Positions 1-9,059 of a DNA stretch of 64,000 bases are shown piece after piece. The notes below the pieces were generated by a model. The model was given only the letters and a program-made list of their open reading frames with translations. It searched no databases and was not told the DNA's origin. The DNA lies in assembly GCF_014982715.1 (NCBI RefSeq), contig NZ_JADCJY010000001.1, positions 1,426,001 through 1,490,000 of the forward strand. The letters run 5' to 3'. A program made the position numbers and the translations under genes. The DNA is from Gallalistipes aquisgranensis (GTDB lineage Bacteria; Bacteroidota; Bacteroidia; Bacteroidales; Rikenellaceae). Position 1 is the stretch's first letter. The number at the start of each line of letters is the position of its first letter.

Positions 1-204
1 CCCGAGAAGCGCAGGTCCACCGTTCCGGCTCCGATCGTGCTCGGCAGAAACGTGTGGATAGGCTCCAATGCGACCGTCCTCCAGGGAGTGACCATCGGCG
101 ACAACGCCGTGGTGGGTGCGGGAGCGGTGGTGACGAAAGACGTGCCGGCGGACACGGTCGTCGGCGGGGTCCCGGCGCGGGCGATAAAGTCCGTCAGAGA
201 GTGA
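1..204 (+). CDS. Hexapeptide-repeat O-acyltransferase, C-terminal fragment
   Basis: Frame 1 is open from the window edge to TGA at 202-204 (67 residues seen). The fragment shows the left-handed beta-helix repeat pattern of LbetaH acyltransferases: [20 protein letters not shown], then [12 protein letters not shown] and the closing VGGVPARAI typical of maltose/galactoside and serine O-acetyltransferases. These enzymes move an acetyl group from acetyl-CoA to a sugar or amino-acid hydroxyl. The acceptor cannot be told because the N-terminal part lies outside the window. The next gene starts 95 bp downstream in the same direction. Confidence 0.88.
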   Translation, partial: PEKRRSTVPAPIVLGRNVWIGSNATVLQGVTIGDNAVVGAGAVVTKDVPADTVVGGVPARAIKSVRE

Positions 205-299
205 CCGTCCGGTACGGACGGTCACCGGAGGCGGTCCGGCGCATCCGCCGCACGTCGCGGCCGGATGAAAATCATGCAACGATCCGAATGTAAAAAAAC

Positions 300-869
300 A
301 TGAAAATGAAATCTCTTTTAATCGCTTTTATGATCCTTCCCTGGATCAGTCCGCGGGCGACGGCGCAGGAGGGCGCGGCCCGCGATACCGGAAACCGGCG
401 CATACTGGTGGCTTACTTCTCGGCGACCGGAACGACGGCAGCCGCTGCGGAAAAACTGGCCCGTGCGACGGGAGGCGAACTCTTTGCGATCGCTCCCGCA
501 CAGCCCTATACGGATGCCGATCTCGACTGGAACGACAAAGGTTCGCGCAGTTCGGCGGAGATGAACGACCCGAAGGCACGGCCGGCACTCAAAGCCGTGA
601 AGGGGAGTATGGCCGGATACGACGCGGTGTTCGTCGGGTATCCGATCTGGTGGAACCTCGCTCCGCGGATCGTCAACACATTCATCGAAAGCCACGACCT
701 GAAAGGCAGGAGCGTGATTCCGTTCGCCACATCGGGCGGGAGCGGTATCGGCAACAGCGAGGCCGCACTGAGAAAGACCTACCCCGATCTGAAATGGAAA
801 AACGGGAAACTGCTCAACCGGACCGACGAGAAAGCCATCCGGGCATGGGTGAAGGAGCTGGGATACTGA
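300..869 (+). CDS. Exported flavodoxin-like protein
   Basis: 189 aa. Residues 1-22 form a signal peptide (basic start, hydrophobic core, cleavage near ATAQ). The mature part is a flavodoxin: an FMN phosphate-binding loop follows the first strand (ILVAYFSATGTTAAAAEKLA), then VFVGYPIWWNLAPRIVNTFI and a late SGGSGIGNSE loop. This is the flavodoxin_4 type common in gut Bacteroidota. It is probably a periplasmic or membrane-anchored electron carrier; the partner is unknown. A second Met at codon 3 (306) could also be the start. No TAnnTTTG motif lies directly upstream, so it may be read through from the acyltransferase gene. Confidence 0.85.
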   Translation: MKMKSLLIAFMILPWISPRATAQEGAARDTGNRRILVAYFSATGTTAAAAEKLARATGGELFAIAPAQPYTDADLDWNDKGSRSSAEMNDPKARPALKAVKGSMAGYDAVFVGYPIWWNLAPRIVNTFIESHDLKGRSVIPFATSGGSGIGNSEAALRKTYPDLKWKNGKLLNRTDEKAIRAWVKELGY

Positions 870-985
870 CGGCCCGGCCCGGAAAGAGCCCGGCGCCCCC
901 GTCCCGGAAGGCGGAACGGACGGCAAACCGGAACAGACACAGGGACATCCGCAAACAGGGCGATCCGTCCGGACGAAAAAACGGT

Positions 986-993
986 TACCTTTG
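986..993 (+). promoter_or_regulatory. Bacteroidota -7 promoter element
   Basis: TACCTTTG matches TAnnTTTG and lies 37 bp before the ATG of the DUF362 gene. Confidence 0.6.
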
Positions 994-1030
994 CAGCAGT
1001 ACGGAACCGACACATCAAAACCGAATAACC

Positions 1031-2047
1031 ATGATACGAACAGTCTGTATGATTTCATTGTTGAGTTTCGTCTCTCCCGAGCTGCCCGCGGCAGAGCGCA
1101 CCGCCGGCGGCGGGGAGCGGCAGGATGCCGCACGCGAAGAGACGAAAGGGGGTAAGAGCGCCGCGGCGAAACCCGTGGTCTACTTCACCCGGGAGATCAC
1201 GCCCGGGGCATTGGTGAAAATTTACGAGGCGCTCGGACGCCCGGCCACCGGCAAGGTGGCCGTCAAGCTCTCCACAGGCGAACCGGGCAACAACAACTAC
1301 CTGAACCCGAACCTCATCAAGGACCTGGTGCAGAAGATCGACGGCACGATCGTCGAGTGCAACACGGCCTACGGCGGCGGCCGGGCCTCCACGGAAGCCC
1401 ACCTCAAAGCCGCGGAGGAACACGGTTTCACGAAGATCGCCCCGGTGGACATCATGGATGCCGACGGCGAGGTGGCCCTGCCCGTCCGCGGAGGCAGGCA
1501 CCTGAAGGAGGACTTCGTCGGCTCGCACTATCCCGACTACGATTTCACGGTGGTCCTCTCCCACTTCAAGGGGCATCCGATGGGCGGTTTCGGCGGCGCC
1601 ATCAAGAACATCTCCATCGGCATCGCCTCCTCGGGTGGCAAGGCGTGGATTCACTCGGCCGGCAGGACGAAGGACGCAGGCAAGGTGTGGGGCGACCTGC
1701 CCCCGCAGGACGATTTCCTGGAGTCGATGGCCGAGGCCGCAAAGGCGATCGCCGACCATTGCGGCGACCGGATTCTCTACATCAGCGTGGCCAACAATCT
1801 CTCGGTGGACTGCGACTGCGTGGCCAAACCGGAAGACCCTAAAATGGGCGACATCGGCATTCTCGCCTCGCTCGACCCCGTCGCCCTCGACCGTGCCTGC
1901 GTCGACATGGTGCGCTCCTCGGACGACCACGGGAAAATCCACCTGATCGAACGCATCGACTCGCGCCACGGCATGCACACGCTGGCCCACGCCGAAGCCC
2001 TCGGCATGGGCAGCCAGCAGTACGAACTGGTGACGCTGGAGCGGTAG
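1031..2047 (+). CDS. DUF362 domain protein, exported
   Basis: 338 aa from ATG 1031; the frame is open further upstream, but this ATG follows the promoter and begins a signal peptide (MIRTVCMISLLSFVSPELPA). The body is a DUF362 domain: VAVKLSTGEPGN, an early glycine-rich loop, VLSHFKGHPMGGFGGAIKNISIG, and a C-terminal DPVALDRACVDMV. A CDCVAKP cysteine pair is seen near residue 260, but there is no full 4Fe-4S ferredoxin motif. The family often sits next to iron-sulfur and flavodoxin proteins, and an exported flavodoxin precedes it here, so an extracytoplasmic redox role is possible but unproven. Confidence 0.85.
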   Translation: MIRTVCMISLLSFVSPELPAAERTAGGGERQDAAREETKGGKSAAAKPVVYFTREITPGALVKIYEALGRPATGKVAVKLSTGEPGNNNYLNPNLIKDLVQKIDGTIVECNTAYGGGRASTEAHLKAAEEHGFTKIAPVDIMDADGEVALPVRGGRHLKEDFVGSHYPDYDFTVVLSHFKGHPMGGFGGAIKNISIGIASSGGKAWIHSAGRTKDAGKVWGDLPPQDDFLESMAEAAKAIADHCGDRILYISVANNLSVDCDCVAKPEDPKMGDIGILASLDPVALDRACVDMVRSSDDHGKIHLIERIDSRHGMHTLAHAEALGMGSQQYELVTLER

Positions 2048-2101
2048 ACGGCCCGCTCCCCGCACTCGGAAAACGGGCCTCCGTCCGCTTCCCCCTCCAG
2101 G

Positions 2102-2149
2102 AAAACCTCCCCGGTCCCGGCACGTCCCGGTGGCCGGGGAGGTTTTTTT
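2102..2149 (+). terminator. Rho-independent terminator
   Basis: A 13-bp inverted repeat (2102-2114 with 2134-2146, AAAACCTCCCCGG and its complement) is followed by a T run to 2149. It closes the DUF362 transcript. Confidence 0.8.
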
Positions 2150-2319
2150 CCGTCCCCGGCCGCAGGCATCACGCGGCGTGTCCTCCCCCCCGCCCTCCGA
2201 AAAACGCCCCGGACGGCACCCCGCCCCCGCCGGCGCCGGAACGAGGCCCGGAAACGGACAGACACCGTCCTCCGCGGAGAAAATTTCCCGACAGGTGTTG
2301 CAAGATTCACAAATACCCC

Positions 2320-2327
2320 TATTTTTG
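2320..2327 (+). promoter_or_regulatory. Bacteroidota -33/-7 promoter
   Basis: TATTTTTG matches TAnnTTTG. A TTG at 2298-2300 lies 19 bp upstream as the -33 element. The ATG of the AraC-type regulator is at 2372. The rest of the 2150-2371 gap shows nothing else recognisable. Confidence 0.65.
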
Positions 2328-2371
2328 TAATATATTCAAAAAACCACCGACACCTCCCGCAGACCGACGGT

Positions 2372-3439
2372 ATGACGACATTTTCAGAGAATCTTGCCCA
2401 CTTCGTCCACGGAGCCGCCTTCATGTTTTTCGTGAGCACCGGCCTCCGGCTCCGTTCGCTCCGCGGACGCAGTTCCATGATGAAAATTCTCTACCGGAGC
2501 ATGGTCTTCCTCGCGTTCCTGGAGCTGAAGGACATCTGCTTCCTCATACCCGGCGTATGGGCAATTCCCTACGTGTCGAATCTGGTCACCAGTCTGGACA
2601 TGCTCTACGTACCGGTCATGGCCCTCTTCATGTTCGAGGTCATCTCGCCCGGCTGGGTCAATCCGCTCCGCTCGGCGGCCATGATCCTGCCCTCGGCCCT
2701 GCTGCTGGCCGCCTACGCCCTCTTTCCCCGCCCGTGGCTCTATACGGCGACGTTCGTCTACGCCGCCCTGTTCGGCTTCACGGTCATGGTCATCGTCTTT
2801 CTGGCCGGCTCGCGGTACGACAACTACATCAAGAACAACTTCTCCCAGATCGACGACCTGAGCGTCGCCTGGATTCGCAAGGTGATCGTGGCGCTGTTCG
2901 TCTGCCTGACGCTCTGGACGCTTCTGGTCTGGCGGGCGAGCTGGCTCGGCGACGCGGCCTACTACGCGGTCTCCGTAGTGGTCTGGATGCTGATCTACCG
3001 CTTCTCCTGCAAACACGCCGTGGTCGTACAGCCCGGCACGCTGAAGATATTCCCCTCCGCGGAAAGCGGCCGCCCCGACCCGCCGGCGGGAGAGGTCTGT
3101 CCCTTCGCCGGACGGCTCCGCTCCTGCATGGAGGACGACCGCCTGTTCCTCAATCCCCGCCTCACGCTGGCCGAAGCGGCTGCCGCGGTCGGCACCAACC
3201 GCACCTACCTCTCCGACTACCTCAACCGTCACCTGCACACCACTTTCTACGAATACGTCAACGCCTTCCGCGTGGAGGAGGCCCGCACCCTGCTCTCTTC
3301 GGGTGACCGCCGCCCGCTGGCCGAAGTGGCCGAGATGAGCGGCTTCAACTCGCTCTCCACCTTCAACCGGGCCTTCGTAAAGGCCACCGGCTGCACGCCC
3401 GCCCGCTACATCAGGAAACACCCGGGCGGCACCCCCTGA
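2372..3439 (+). CDS. Membrane-tethered AraC-family transcriptional regulator
   Basis: 355 aa. Residues 1 to about 220 contain roughly six hydrophobic segments (for example around VPVMALFMFEVI, MILPSALLLAAYAL, LFGFTVMVIVFLAG, VIVALFVCLTLWTLLVW). Residues about 250-350 form an AraC/XylS double helix-turn-helix: LTLAEAAAAVGTNRTYLSDY, then the second helix pair ending in SGFNSLSTFNRAFVKATGCT and PARYI. The protein should sit in the inner membrane with its DNA-binding end in the cytoplasm and respond to a membrane or external signal. Targets are unknown; the secreted nuclease gene follows 210 bp downstream with its own promoter. Confidence 0.88.
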   Translation: MTTFSENLAHFVHGAAFMFFVSTGLRLRSLRGRSSMMKILYRSMVFLAFLELKDICFLIPGVWAIPYVSNLVTSLDMLYVPVMALFMFEVISPGWVNPLRSAAMILPSALLLAAYALFPRPWLYTATFVYAALFGFTVMVIVFLAGSRYDNYIKNNFSQIDDLSVAWIRKVIVALFVCLTLWTLLVWRASWLGDAAYYAVSVVVWMLIYRFSCKHAVVVQPGTLKIFPSAESGRPDPPAGEVCPFAGRLRSCMEDDRLFLNPRLTLAEAAAAVGTNRTYLSDYLNRHLHTTFYEYVNAFRVEEARTLLSSGDRRPLAEVAEMSGFNSLSTFNRAFVKATGCTPARYIRKHPGGTP

Positions 3440-3569
3440 ACCGCCCCGACCGCCCCCGCGGGGAGACTTTTTGAAGGAATGACGCTTATTTTGTTCGCAT
3501 GACACCGTTTTTTTGACCGTCTGCCCGCAAATTTGTCCGAGTGACTTGTCCCGGCCGGACGCCCCGTTT

Positions 3570-3577
3570 TACCTTTG
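3570..3577 (+). promoter_or_regulatory. Bacteroidota -33/-7 promoter
   Basis: TACCTTTG at 3570-3577 with TTG at 3546-3548 (21 bp spacing), upstream of the nuclease ATG at 3650. Confidence 0.6.
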
Positions 3578-3649
3578 GGAAACGAACCGGGAAGCGTCCT
3601 CCCGCCCCGTACGCACGACCGTTTTTCCACTTCATAAAATTCATTTCGC

Positions 3650-5488
3650 ATGAAAAAACTCTACTATTATCTGTTTCTGCTCCTCGTCATGGTCACCGGA
3701 ACGGCCTGCGACGACAAGGAGACGGACGACGGCACCCTCCCGGAGGCCGCCCTCACCGTCACGCCGGAGAGTCTGACATTCGACGAATCGGATGCCTCGA
3801 AGAACCGGATCACGGTCGTCTCCAACGTGATCTGGGAAACCTCCCTGAGCGACCGGTCGCTCAGGATCGACAAACGGAACGGCTTCGAGGGCGAACGGGT
3901 CATCACCGTCACCGACATGCCCCGCAACAAGACCTGCACGCTCACCGTCTTCACCCAGAAGCGCCACGAGAACGACACGCAGGTCTCCCGCACCGTCACG
4001 ATCACCCGCGGGGACGGACTGCCCCCGTTCACTCCCGAGACGCTCTATGCCGACAACCTGGACAAGGCCGAATGGAGCGGCACCGGATTCCCGTTCCTCG
4101 ACGCCTGGGACGGCTACATCAACGCCACCGGCAGCGGCGTCACGGCCGGAGGTTTCTCCTACACGGGCCGCACGGTCTCCGTCCGCAGCAACTTCGCCTC
4201 GTCGGGCTATCCCGGCGCATCGGGCAGAAACGCCTTCTACTTCGGCGGAGCGGACGCCTACGTGACCACGGGCGAGATCGCACTCGGTGGCACCTCCTCG
4301 CCGCTGGTGCTCACTTTCGGCTGCTGCAAATCCCCGGACAGCGACTTCGACGCCGCCTCCGACCTGAAAGTGTACCTCAGCGGCGACGGCAGCGCCATGA
4401 CCCCGCTGGCCTACACGCGCAGCACCTCTTCGGGCTGGTCGCAGGCCACGGCCGTGTTCGATTTCGAAGAGGTGCCGCAGAAACTCCGGATACGGTTCGT
4501 CGCCGACGAATACAACGTCCGTCTCGACGACATCTCCCTCGCCACCACGGACCGGACCCCGACCCAGACCGTCGTGTTCGCCCCCGCGAAGGACTATCCG
4601 CTGGCCGAACTGCCCTCGAAGGTGGAGAAGACCGACTACAAATACATCACGCACTACGCCCAAACCGTCACCACCGGGCAGCGCGTGCGCAACTACACGG
4701 CCTGCTACGACACCCGCCGGCACAATCCGGTGTGGGTGGCCTATCCCTACCATCCCTGCTACAAGGAGGGGGGCTACGGACGTACCGATCCCGACCCGTG
4801 GCGTCCCGACCCGGAAATGACCGAGAGCGAACAGTCGGTCATCTACGCCAGCGACTGGAACGCCTGGCCGTGGAGCTCCGGCGGAGGCGCAGCCGCCGAC
4901 CGGTACCAGTACTGGTCGTACAGCTCCAACGTGGGACGCGGTCACCTGCTGGCCTCCTCCCACCGGGGCGGCGCCAACAGCGAACTGAACATACAGACCT
5001 TCTACCCCACCAACATCGCCCCCGAGAGTTACCTCTACTACGACCACTGGAGCACCGTCGAGCAGCTGATGCCCGACTACTGGAACTGCACCGACACGAT
5101 CTACACCGTGGTGGGATGCTACTACGAAAACGACGACAACATCTGCTACGACGCCTCGAGCGGTTCCACCCAGTCCGCCAAATCGAAGCCGTGCGTCATC
5201 CCCACGGCCCGGTACAAGGTCTTCCTCCGCACCAGGAGCGGCTCCACAGGCAAACCGGTCCAGGAGTGTTCGGCCGACGAACTGATGGCCATCGGCTTCT
5301 GGTTCCCGCAGAACCTCGGAGGACAGACGCCCGGCGCGGTCCCGCCCCTGAAGGAGTACATCTTCCCGGTGAGCGAGATCGAGAAGAAGCTCGGAGGCGA
5401 ATTCACCTTCTTCCCCTCGGTCCCCGCGGGCGTGAAGGAGACCTGCAACATCGCCGACTGGCCCCAGCTGCAAAGCAAGGCCGACTGA
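3650..5488 (+). CDS. Secreted DNA/RNA non-specific endonuclease (NUC family) lipoprotein
   Basis: 612 aa. A signal peptide ends at Cys20 (VTGTAC, an imperfect lipobox). Residues about 28-125 look like a BACON-type Ig-like domain (LTVTPESLTF start). Residues about 130-310 look like a beta-sandwich binding domain. Residues about 325-605 are the nuclease: VGRGHLLASSHR with His432 as the presumed general base, then TFYPTNIAPE corresponding to the Asn-containing metal site, then YDHWSTVEQLM. The canonical DRGH reads GRGH here. The role is probably degradation of nucleic acid at the cell surface for nutrients. It is longer than a simple NUC enzyme because of the extra N-terminal domains. Confidence 0.8.
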   Translation: MKKLYYYLFLLLVMVTGTACDDKETDDGTLPEAALTVTPESLTFDESDASKNRITVVSNVIWETSLSDRSLRIDKRNGFEGERVITVTDMPRNKTCTLTVFTQKRHENDTQVSRTVTITRGDGLPPFTPETLYADNLDKAEWSGTGFPFLDAWDGYINATGSGVTAGGFSYTGRTVSVRSNFASSGYPGASGRNAFYFGGADAYVTTGEIALGGTSSPLVLTFGCCKSPDSDFDAASDLKVYLSGDGSAMTPLAYTRSTSSGWSQATAVFDFEEVPQKLRIRFVADEYNVRLDDISLATTDRTPTQTVVFAPAKDYPLAELPSKVEKTDYKYITHYAQTVTTGQRVRNYTACYDTRRHNPVWVAYPYHPCYKEGGYGRTDPDPWRPDPEMTESEQSVIYASDWNAWPWSSGGGAAADRYQYWSYSSNVGRGHLLASSHRGGANSELNIQTFYPTNIAPESYLYYDHWSTVEQLMPDYWNCTDTIYTVVGCYYENDDNICYDASSGSTQSAKSKPCVIPTARYKVFLRTRSGSTGKPVQECSADELMAIGFWFPQNLGGQTPGAVPPLKEYIFPVSEIEKKLGGEFTFFPSVPAGVKETCNIADWPQLQSKAD

Positions 5489-5522
5489 CGACGCCCACCC
5501 GATCCATCCACATAGCGTCCGG

Positions 5523-5553
5523 ATACGGGAAATCCCTCGGGGATTTCCCGTAT
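5523..5553 (+). terminator. Hairpin terminator
   Basis: A 14-bp perfect inverted repeat (5523-5536 with 5540-5553) with a 3-nt loop is followed by CTGTCTTTCC. It lies 34 bp after the nuclease stop codon. Confidence 0.7.
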
Positions 5554-5591
5554 CTGTCTTTCCGGCGGGCGGAACGGAAGAAATAAATCGC

Positions 5592-5599
5592 TATTTTCG
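5592..5599 (+). promoter_or_regulatory. Putative -7 element for the GNAT gene
   Basis: TATTTTCG differs at one position from TAnnTTTG and is 27 bp before the ATG at 5627. Confidence 0.4.
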
Positions 5600-5626
5600 C
5601 AGCAGTATATCCAACCGTAACACGCC

Positions 5627-6109
5627 ATGAGAAAAGAGAACCTCTCCGTCACGATCCGAACGCTTCCGCCGGACGAACCCGCCCCGGAAGAGTTGCTGCA
5701 CCTGGCCGACGAATCGCCCGAATCGGTCGGCGAATGTCTCGCGCGCGGCGTCTGCCGCATCGCCCGGTTCGGGGAACGGACGGTCGGGGTGAGCGTCCTG
5801 CTGCGCACCCGCCCCTTCACGATGGAACTGGCCGCCCTGGCCGTGACGCCCGGTCTTCAGGGCCGGGGCATCGGCCGGCAGCTGATCGCCGACGCCGTAC
5901 GGTGTGCCCGGGAAGCGGGCTGCCGCATCCTCGAAGTGGGCACGGGCAATTCCGGTATCGGCCAGCTGGCCCTCTACCAGAAATGCGGCTTTTCGATCGT
6001 CTCGGTGGACACCGACTACTTCCGGCGCCACTACCCCCGGCCGATCGTGGAGAACGGCATCGAATGCCGCCACATGATCCGGATGAGAATGGAGCTCGAA
6101 GAGCGGTGA
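5627..6109 (+). CDS. GNAT-family N-acetyltransferase
   Basis: 160 aa. The acetyl-CoA binding motif A is clear at about residues 70-95: LAVTPGLQGRGIGRQLIADA, followed by ILEVGTGNSGIGQLALYQKC, where the NSGIGQLALYQ stretch resembles the motif B region of YesJ/YhhY-type enzymes. The C-terminus (RPIVENGIECRHMIRM) is also typical of this subgroup. It transfers an acetyl group from acetyl-CoA to an amine; the substrate is not predictable. It has its own weak promoter and lies between the nuclease terminator and gmd. Confidence 0.9.
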   Translation: MRKENLSVTIRTLPPDEPAPEELLHLADESPESVGECLARGVCRIARFGERTVGVSVLLRTRPFTMELAALAVTPGLQGRGIGRQLIADAVRCAREAGCRILEVGTGNSGIGQLALYQKCGFSIVSVDTDYFRRHYPRPIVENGIECRHMIRMRMELEER

Positions 6110-6209
6110 CCCGCGGCCCGGCCGGCAAGGGAGGGCCGTTCGCGCCGCATCCCGCACCGCCCGGACCCGAAAAGCGGGTCCGGATTGCAAATAAGTCGGA
6201 TTAAAACCG

Positions 6210-6217
6210 TACCTTTG
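6210..6217 (+). promoter_or_regulatory. Bacteroidota -33/-7 promoter for gmd-fcl
   Basis: TACCTTTG at 6210-6217 with TTG at 6185-6187, 51 bp before the gmd ATG. Confidence 0.6.
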
Positions 6218-6268
6218 GGCGGTAATTGAAAAATATTCGGTATCTTTCGTAAGATAAAAGACCCACCC

Positions 6269-7432
6269 ATGCAGAAAACAGCACTCATCACCGGCGTAAC
6301 GGGCCAGGACGGAGCCTACCTGACCGAGTTCCTGCTCAAGAAGGGATATGTCGTCCACGGCATCAAACGGCGCAGTTCGCTTTTCAATACCGACCGCATC
6401 GACCACCTCTACCAGGACCCCCACATCGAGAACCGCAACTTCATCCTCCATTACGGGGATCTGACCGACTCGATGAACCTGACGCGGATCATCCAGGAGG
6501 TGCAGCCCGACGAAATCTACAACCTGGCGGCCATGAGCCACGTGAAGGTGTCGTTCGACACGCCCGAATACACGGCCAACGCCGACGGCGTCGGCATGCT
6601 GCGCATACTGGAAGCCGTGCGCCTGCTGGGTCTCACGGAGAAGTGCCGCATCTATCAGGCCTCCACCTCGGAGCTCTTTGGACAGGTGCAGGAGATTCCC
6701 CAGAGCGAACGGACCCCGTTCTACCCCCGCAGCCCCTATGCGGCGGCCAAGCTCTACGCCTACTGGATCACAGTCAACTACCGCGAGGGCTACGGCATGC
6801 ACGCCTCCAACGGCATCCTCTTCAACCACGAGAGCCCGCTGCGGGGCGAGACCTTCGTCACGCGCAAGATCACCCGGGCCGCCTCGCGCATCGCCATGGG
6901 CATGCAGGAGGTGTGCTACCTGGGCAACCTCTCCTCGCAGCGCGACTGGGGCCACGCCAAAGACTACGTGCGGGCCATGTGGATGATCCTCCAGCAGGAG
7001 AGGCCCGACGACTACGTGATCGCCACGGGCGTCACCACCACCATCCGCCGTTTCGCCGAAATGGCCTATGCCGAGGCGGGCATCACGCTCGAATTCAGCG
7101 GCGAAGGCACCGGAGAGAAGGGCCGCATGGTGGCCGTGGACGAAGCCCGTTTCGCCGAACGGGTCGGCGAGGAGTTCCTGCCGGGCATCCGGGAGCGGAT
7201 CGCCTCGCCGGAACGGAACGTGGTGATCGCCGTCGATCCCCAGTATTTCCGCCCGACGGAGGTGGAGCTGCTCATCGGCGACTCGACCAAGGCCCGCACC
7301 GTGCTGGGCTGGAAGCCTGAATACGACCTGCCCGCGCTGGTGGCCGACATGATGCGCAGCGACATCCGCCTCTTCAAGCGCGACAGCTACCTTCGTGCCG
7401 GCGGCTACAAGACCCTGGAATATTTCGAATGA
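6269..7432 (+). CDS. gmd: GDP-mannose 4,6-dehydratase
   Basis: 387 aa, the normal length for the family. Short-chain dehydrogenase/reductase fold: the NADP-binding loop is [15 protein letters not shown] at residues 7-21, the catalytic triad includes the Thr of STSELFG and the Tyr-Lys of [11 protein letters not shown], and [17 protein letters not shown] is a Gmd signature. It converts GDP-D-mannose to GDP-4-keto-6-deoxymannose in the cytoplasm, the first step to GDP-L-fucose. Its stop codon overlaps the start of the next gene (ATGA), so the two are translationally coupled. Confidence 0.97.
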   Translation: MQKTALITGVTGQDGAYLTEFLLKKGYVVHGIKRRSSLFNTDRIDHLYQDPHIENRNFILHYGDLTDSMNLTRIIQEVQPDEIYNLAAMSHVKVSFDTPEYTANADGVGMLRILEAVRLLGLTEKCRIYQASTSELFGQVQEIPQSERTPFYPRSPYAAAKLYAYWITVNYREGYGMHASNGILFNHESPLRGETFVTRKITRAASRIAMGMQEVCYLGNLSSQRDWGHAKDYVRAMWMILQQERPDDYVIATGVTTTIRRFAEMAYAEAGITLEFSGEGTGEKGRMVAVDEARFAERVGEEFLPGIRERIASPERNVVIAVDPQYFRPTEVELLIGDSTKARTVLGWKPEYDLPALVADMMRSDIRLFKRDSYLRAGGYKTLEYFE

Positions 7433-8523
7433 CACCTATGGACAGACAAGGCAAGATATACGTGGCCGGCCACCGGGGACTGGTGGGTTCGGCCATCGAA
7501 AAGAACCTGCGCGAAAAGGGTTACACGAACATCGTGACCCGCACCCACGCCGAACTCGACCTCACGGACCAGGCGGCCGTGGCCCGCTTCTTCGCCGAGG
7601 AGCGGCCCGACTACGTCTTCGTGGCCGCCGCCAGGGTGGGCGGCATCATGGCCAACAGCATCTACCGGGGGCAGTTCATCTACGAAAACATCGTGCTGGC
7701 GGCCAACATCATCCACCACGCGTGGCTCAACGGCGCGAAGAAACTGCTCTTTCTGGGCAGCACCTGCATCTATCCGCGCGAAGCGCCGCAGCCCATGCCG
7801 GAGGATTGCCTGCTCACCTCGCCGCTGGAGTACACCAACGAGCCCTACGCCGTCAGCAAGATCGCGGGCATGAAGATGTGCGAAGCCTACAACATGCAGT
7901 ACGGCACCGACTTCATCGCCGTGATGCCCACCAACCTCTACGGACCGAACGACAATTTCGATCTGGAGCGTTCGCACGTCCTGCCGGCCCTGATCCGCAA
8001 GATGCACCTGGGACATGCGCTGGAGAGGGGCGACGAAGCCGCCCTGCGGGCCGATTTCGACCGGATGCCGGTCGGCAGGACGGACGGCGGCGACCTGCAG
8101 GCCGTCCTGGCCGAAATGGAGCGCTACGGCATCCGCCGCAACCCCTCCACGGGACGGGTGGAGGTGGAGATCTGGGGAACGGGCACCCCGCTGCGCGAAT
8201 TCCTCTGGAGCGAGGACATGGCCGACGCCTGCGTCTGGATCATGGAGCACGTGGGCTGGGCCGACCTCTCGCGCGGCATGAAGGAGCCCCGCAACTGCCA
8301 CATCAACATCGGCACCGGCAAGGAGGTGAGCATCCGCACGCTGGCCGAGACGATCGCCCGCAAGGTGGGGTTCGGCGGCGACATCGTGTTCGATCCCTCG
8401 AAACCCGACGGCACGATGCGCAAGCTGACCGACCCCTCGAAGCTGCACGCCCTGGGATGGACGCACCGCATGGAGCTCGACCGGGGCATCGAGACCCTCT
8501 ACGACTGGTACCTGAAAAAGTAG
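7429..8523 (+). CDS. fcl: GDP-L-fucose synthase
   Basis: 364 aa. NADP-binding loop [19 protein letters not shown] near residues 12-30, the GGIMAN motif, and SSCIY-like [16 protein letters not shown] with catalytic YAVSKIAG. It performs epimerisation and reduction of GDP-4-keto-6-deoxymannose to GDP-L-fucose, using the product of gmd. Residues about 185-245 contain the insertion ([12 protein letters not shown] region) seen in many Bacteroidota homologues, which explains the length. A second Met at codon 4 is an alternative start. The fucose is likely used in surface glycans or O-glycosylation of secreted proteins (known for Bacteroides; inference here). Confidence 0.96.
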   Translation: MTPMDRQGKIYVAGHRGLVGSAIEKNLREKGYTNIVTRTHAELDLTDQAAVARFFAEERPDYVFVAAARVGGIMANSIYRGQFIYENIVLAANIIHHAWLNGAKKLLFLGSTCIYPREAPQPMPEDCLLTSPLEYTNEPYAVSKIAGMKMCEAYNMQYGTDFIAVMPTNLYGPNDNFDLERSHVLPALIRKMHLGHALERGDEAALRADFDRMPVGRTDGGDLQAVLAEMERYGIRRNPSTGRVEVEIWGTGTPLREFLWSEDMADACVWIMEHVGWADLSRGMKEPRNCHINIGTGKEVSIRTLAETIARKVGFGGDIVFDPSKPDGTMRKLTDPSKLHALGWTHRMELDRGIETLYDWYLKK

Positions 8524-8598
8524 CTCCGGTCCCGTCGCTTTGGTACGGTTTTTATACCTGTATGGACGGAGTATCCGAAACCGCAAAACGAAACCGAC

Positions 8599-8895
8599 AT
8601 GGAATATAAAGTGACACACCGCCCCGGGCGCAACCGCTTCGAAACCGAAGAGAACGGCCTGACCGCCTTTCTGGAATACCTCCCCTACGACGGGGGGCTC
8701 GATCTGATCCACACCATCGTTCCGGGCCCGATGCAGGGCCGGGGCGCAGGCGCAGCACTCGTCAGGGCGGCCCTGGAGTATGCCCGCACCCACCGGCTGA
8801 AGGTCATCCCCAGCTGCCCCTACGTGGCCGCCTACCTCAAACGCCACCCCGAAGAGGCGGAACTGGCCGACATGACGGCCGACGAAATCCGTTGA
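8599..8895 (+). CDS. Small GNAT-like N-acetyltransferase (YjdJ type)
   Basis: 98 aa. This is the short GNAT variant (acetyltransf_CG family): NGLTAFLEYLPYDGG, a central VPGPMQGRGAGAALVRAALE acetyl-CoA loop at about residues 42-61, and VIPSCPYVAAYLKRHPE near the end, with the conserved CPYV motif. The length is normal for this minimal family. Substrate unknown. It follows fcl by 75 bp and may be co-transcribed with the gmd-fcl pair. Confidence 0.9.
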   Translation: MEYKVTHRPGRNRFETEENGLTAFLEYLPYDGGLDLIHTIVPGPMQGRGAGAALVRAALEYARTHRLKVIPSCPYVAAYLKRHPEEAELADMTADEIR

Positions 8896-9028
8896 CGCGG
8901 CCGGCGGTATCCGGAGCATGCGGTCGGACGCAGTGCGACCGCCCTCTCCTCCCCGGCTCATCGACCTTCCCTTCCGTTACGCCCCCTACCGTCCGCTCGG
9001 AACGTTTCGCCGGTTCATGCAAATTCCG

Positions 9029-9036
9029 TATCTTTG
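9029..9036 (+). promoter_or_regulatory. Bacteroidota -7 element
   Basis: TATCTTTG, 24 bp before the ATG at 9060. The frame is open upstream to 8892, but this promoter supports the ATG at 9060 as the start. Confidence 0.6.
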
Positions 9037-9059
9037 GAGGAGGAAAACGTCACGACAGT

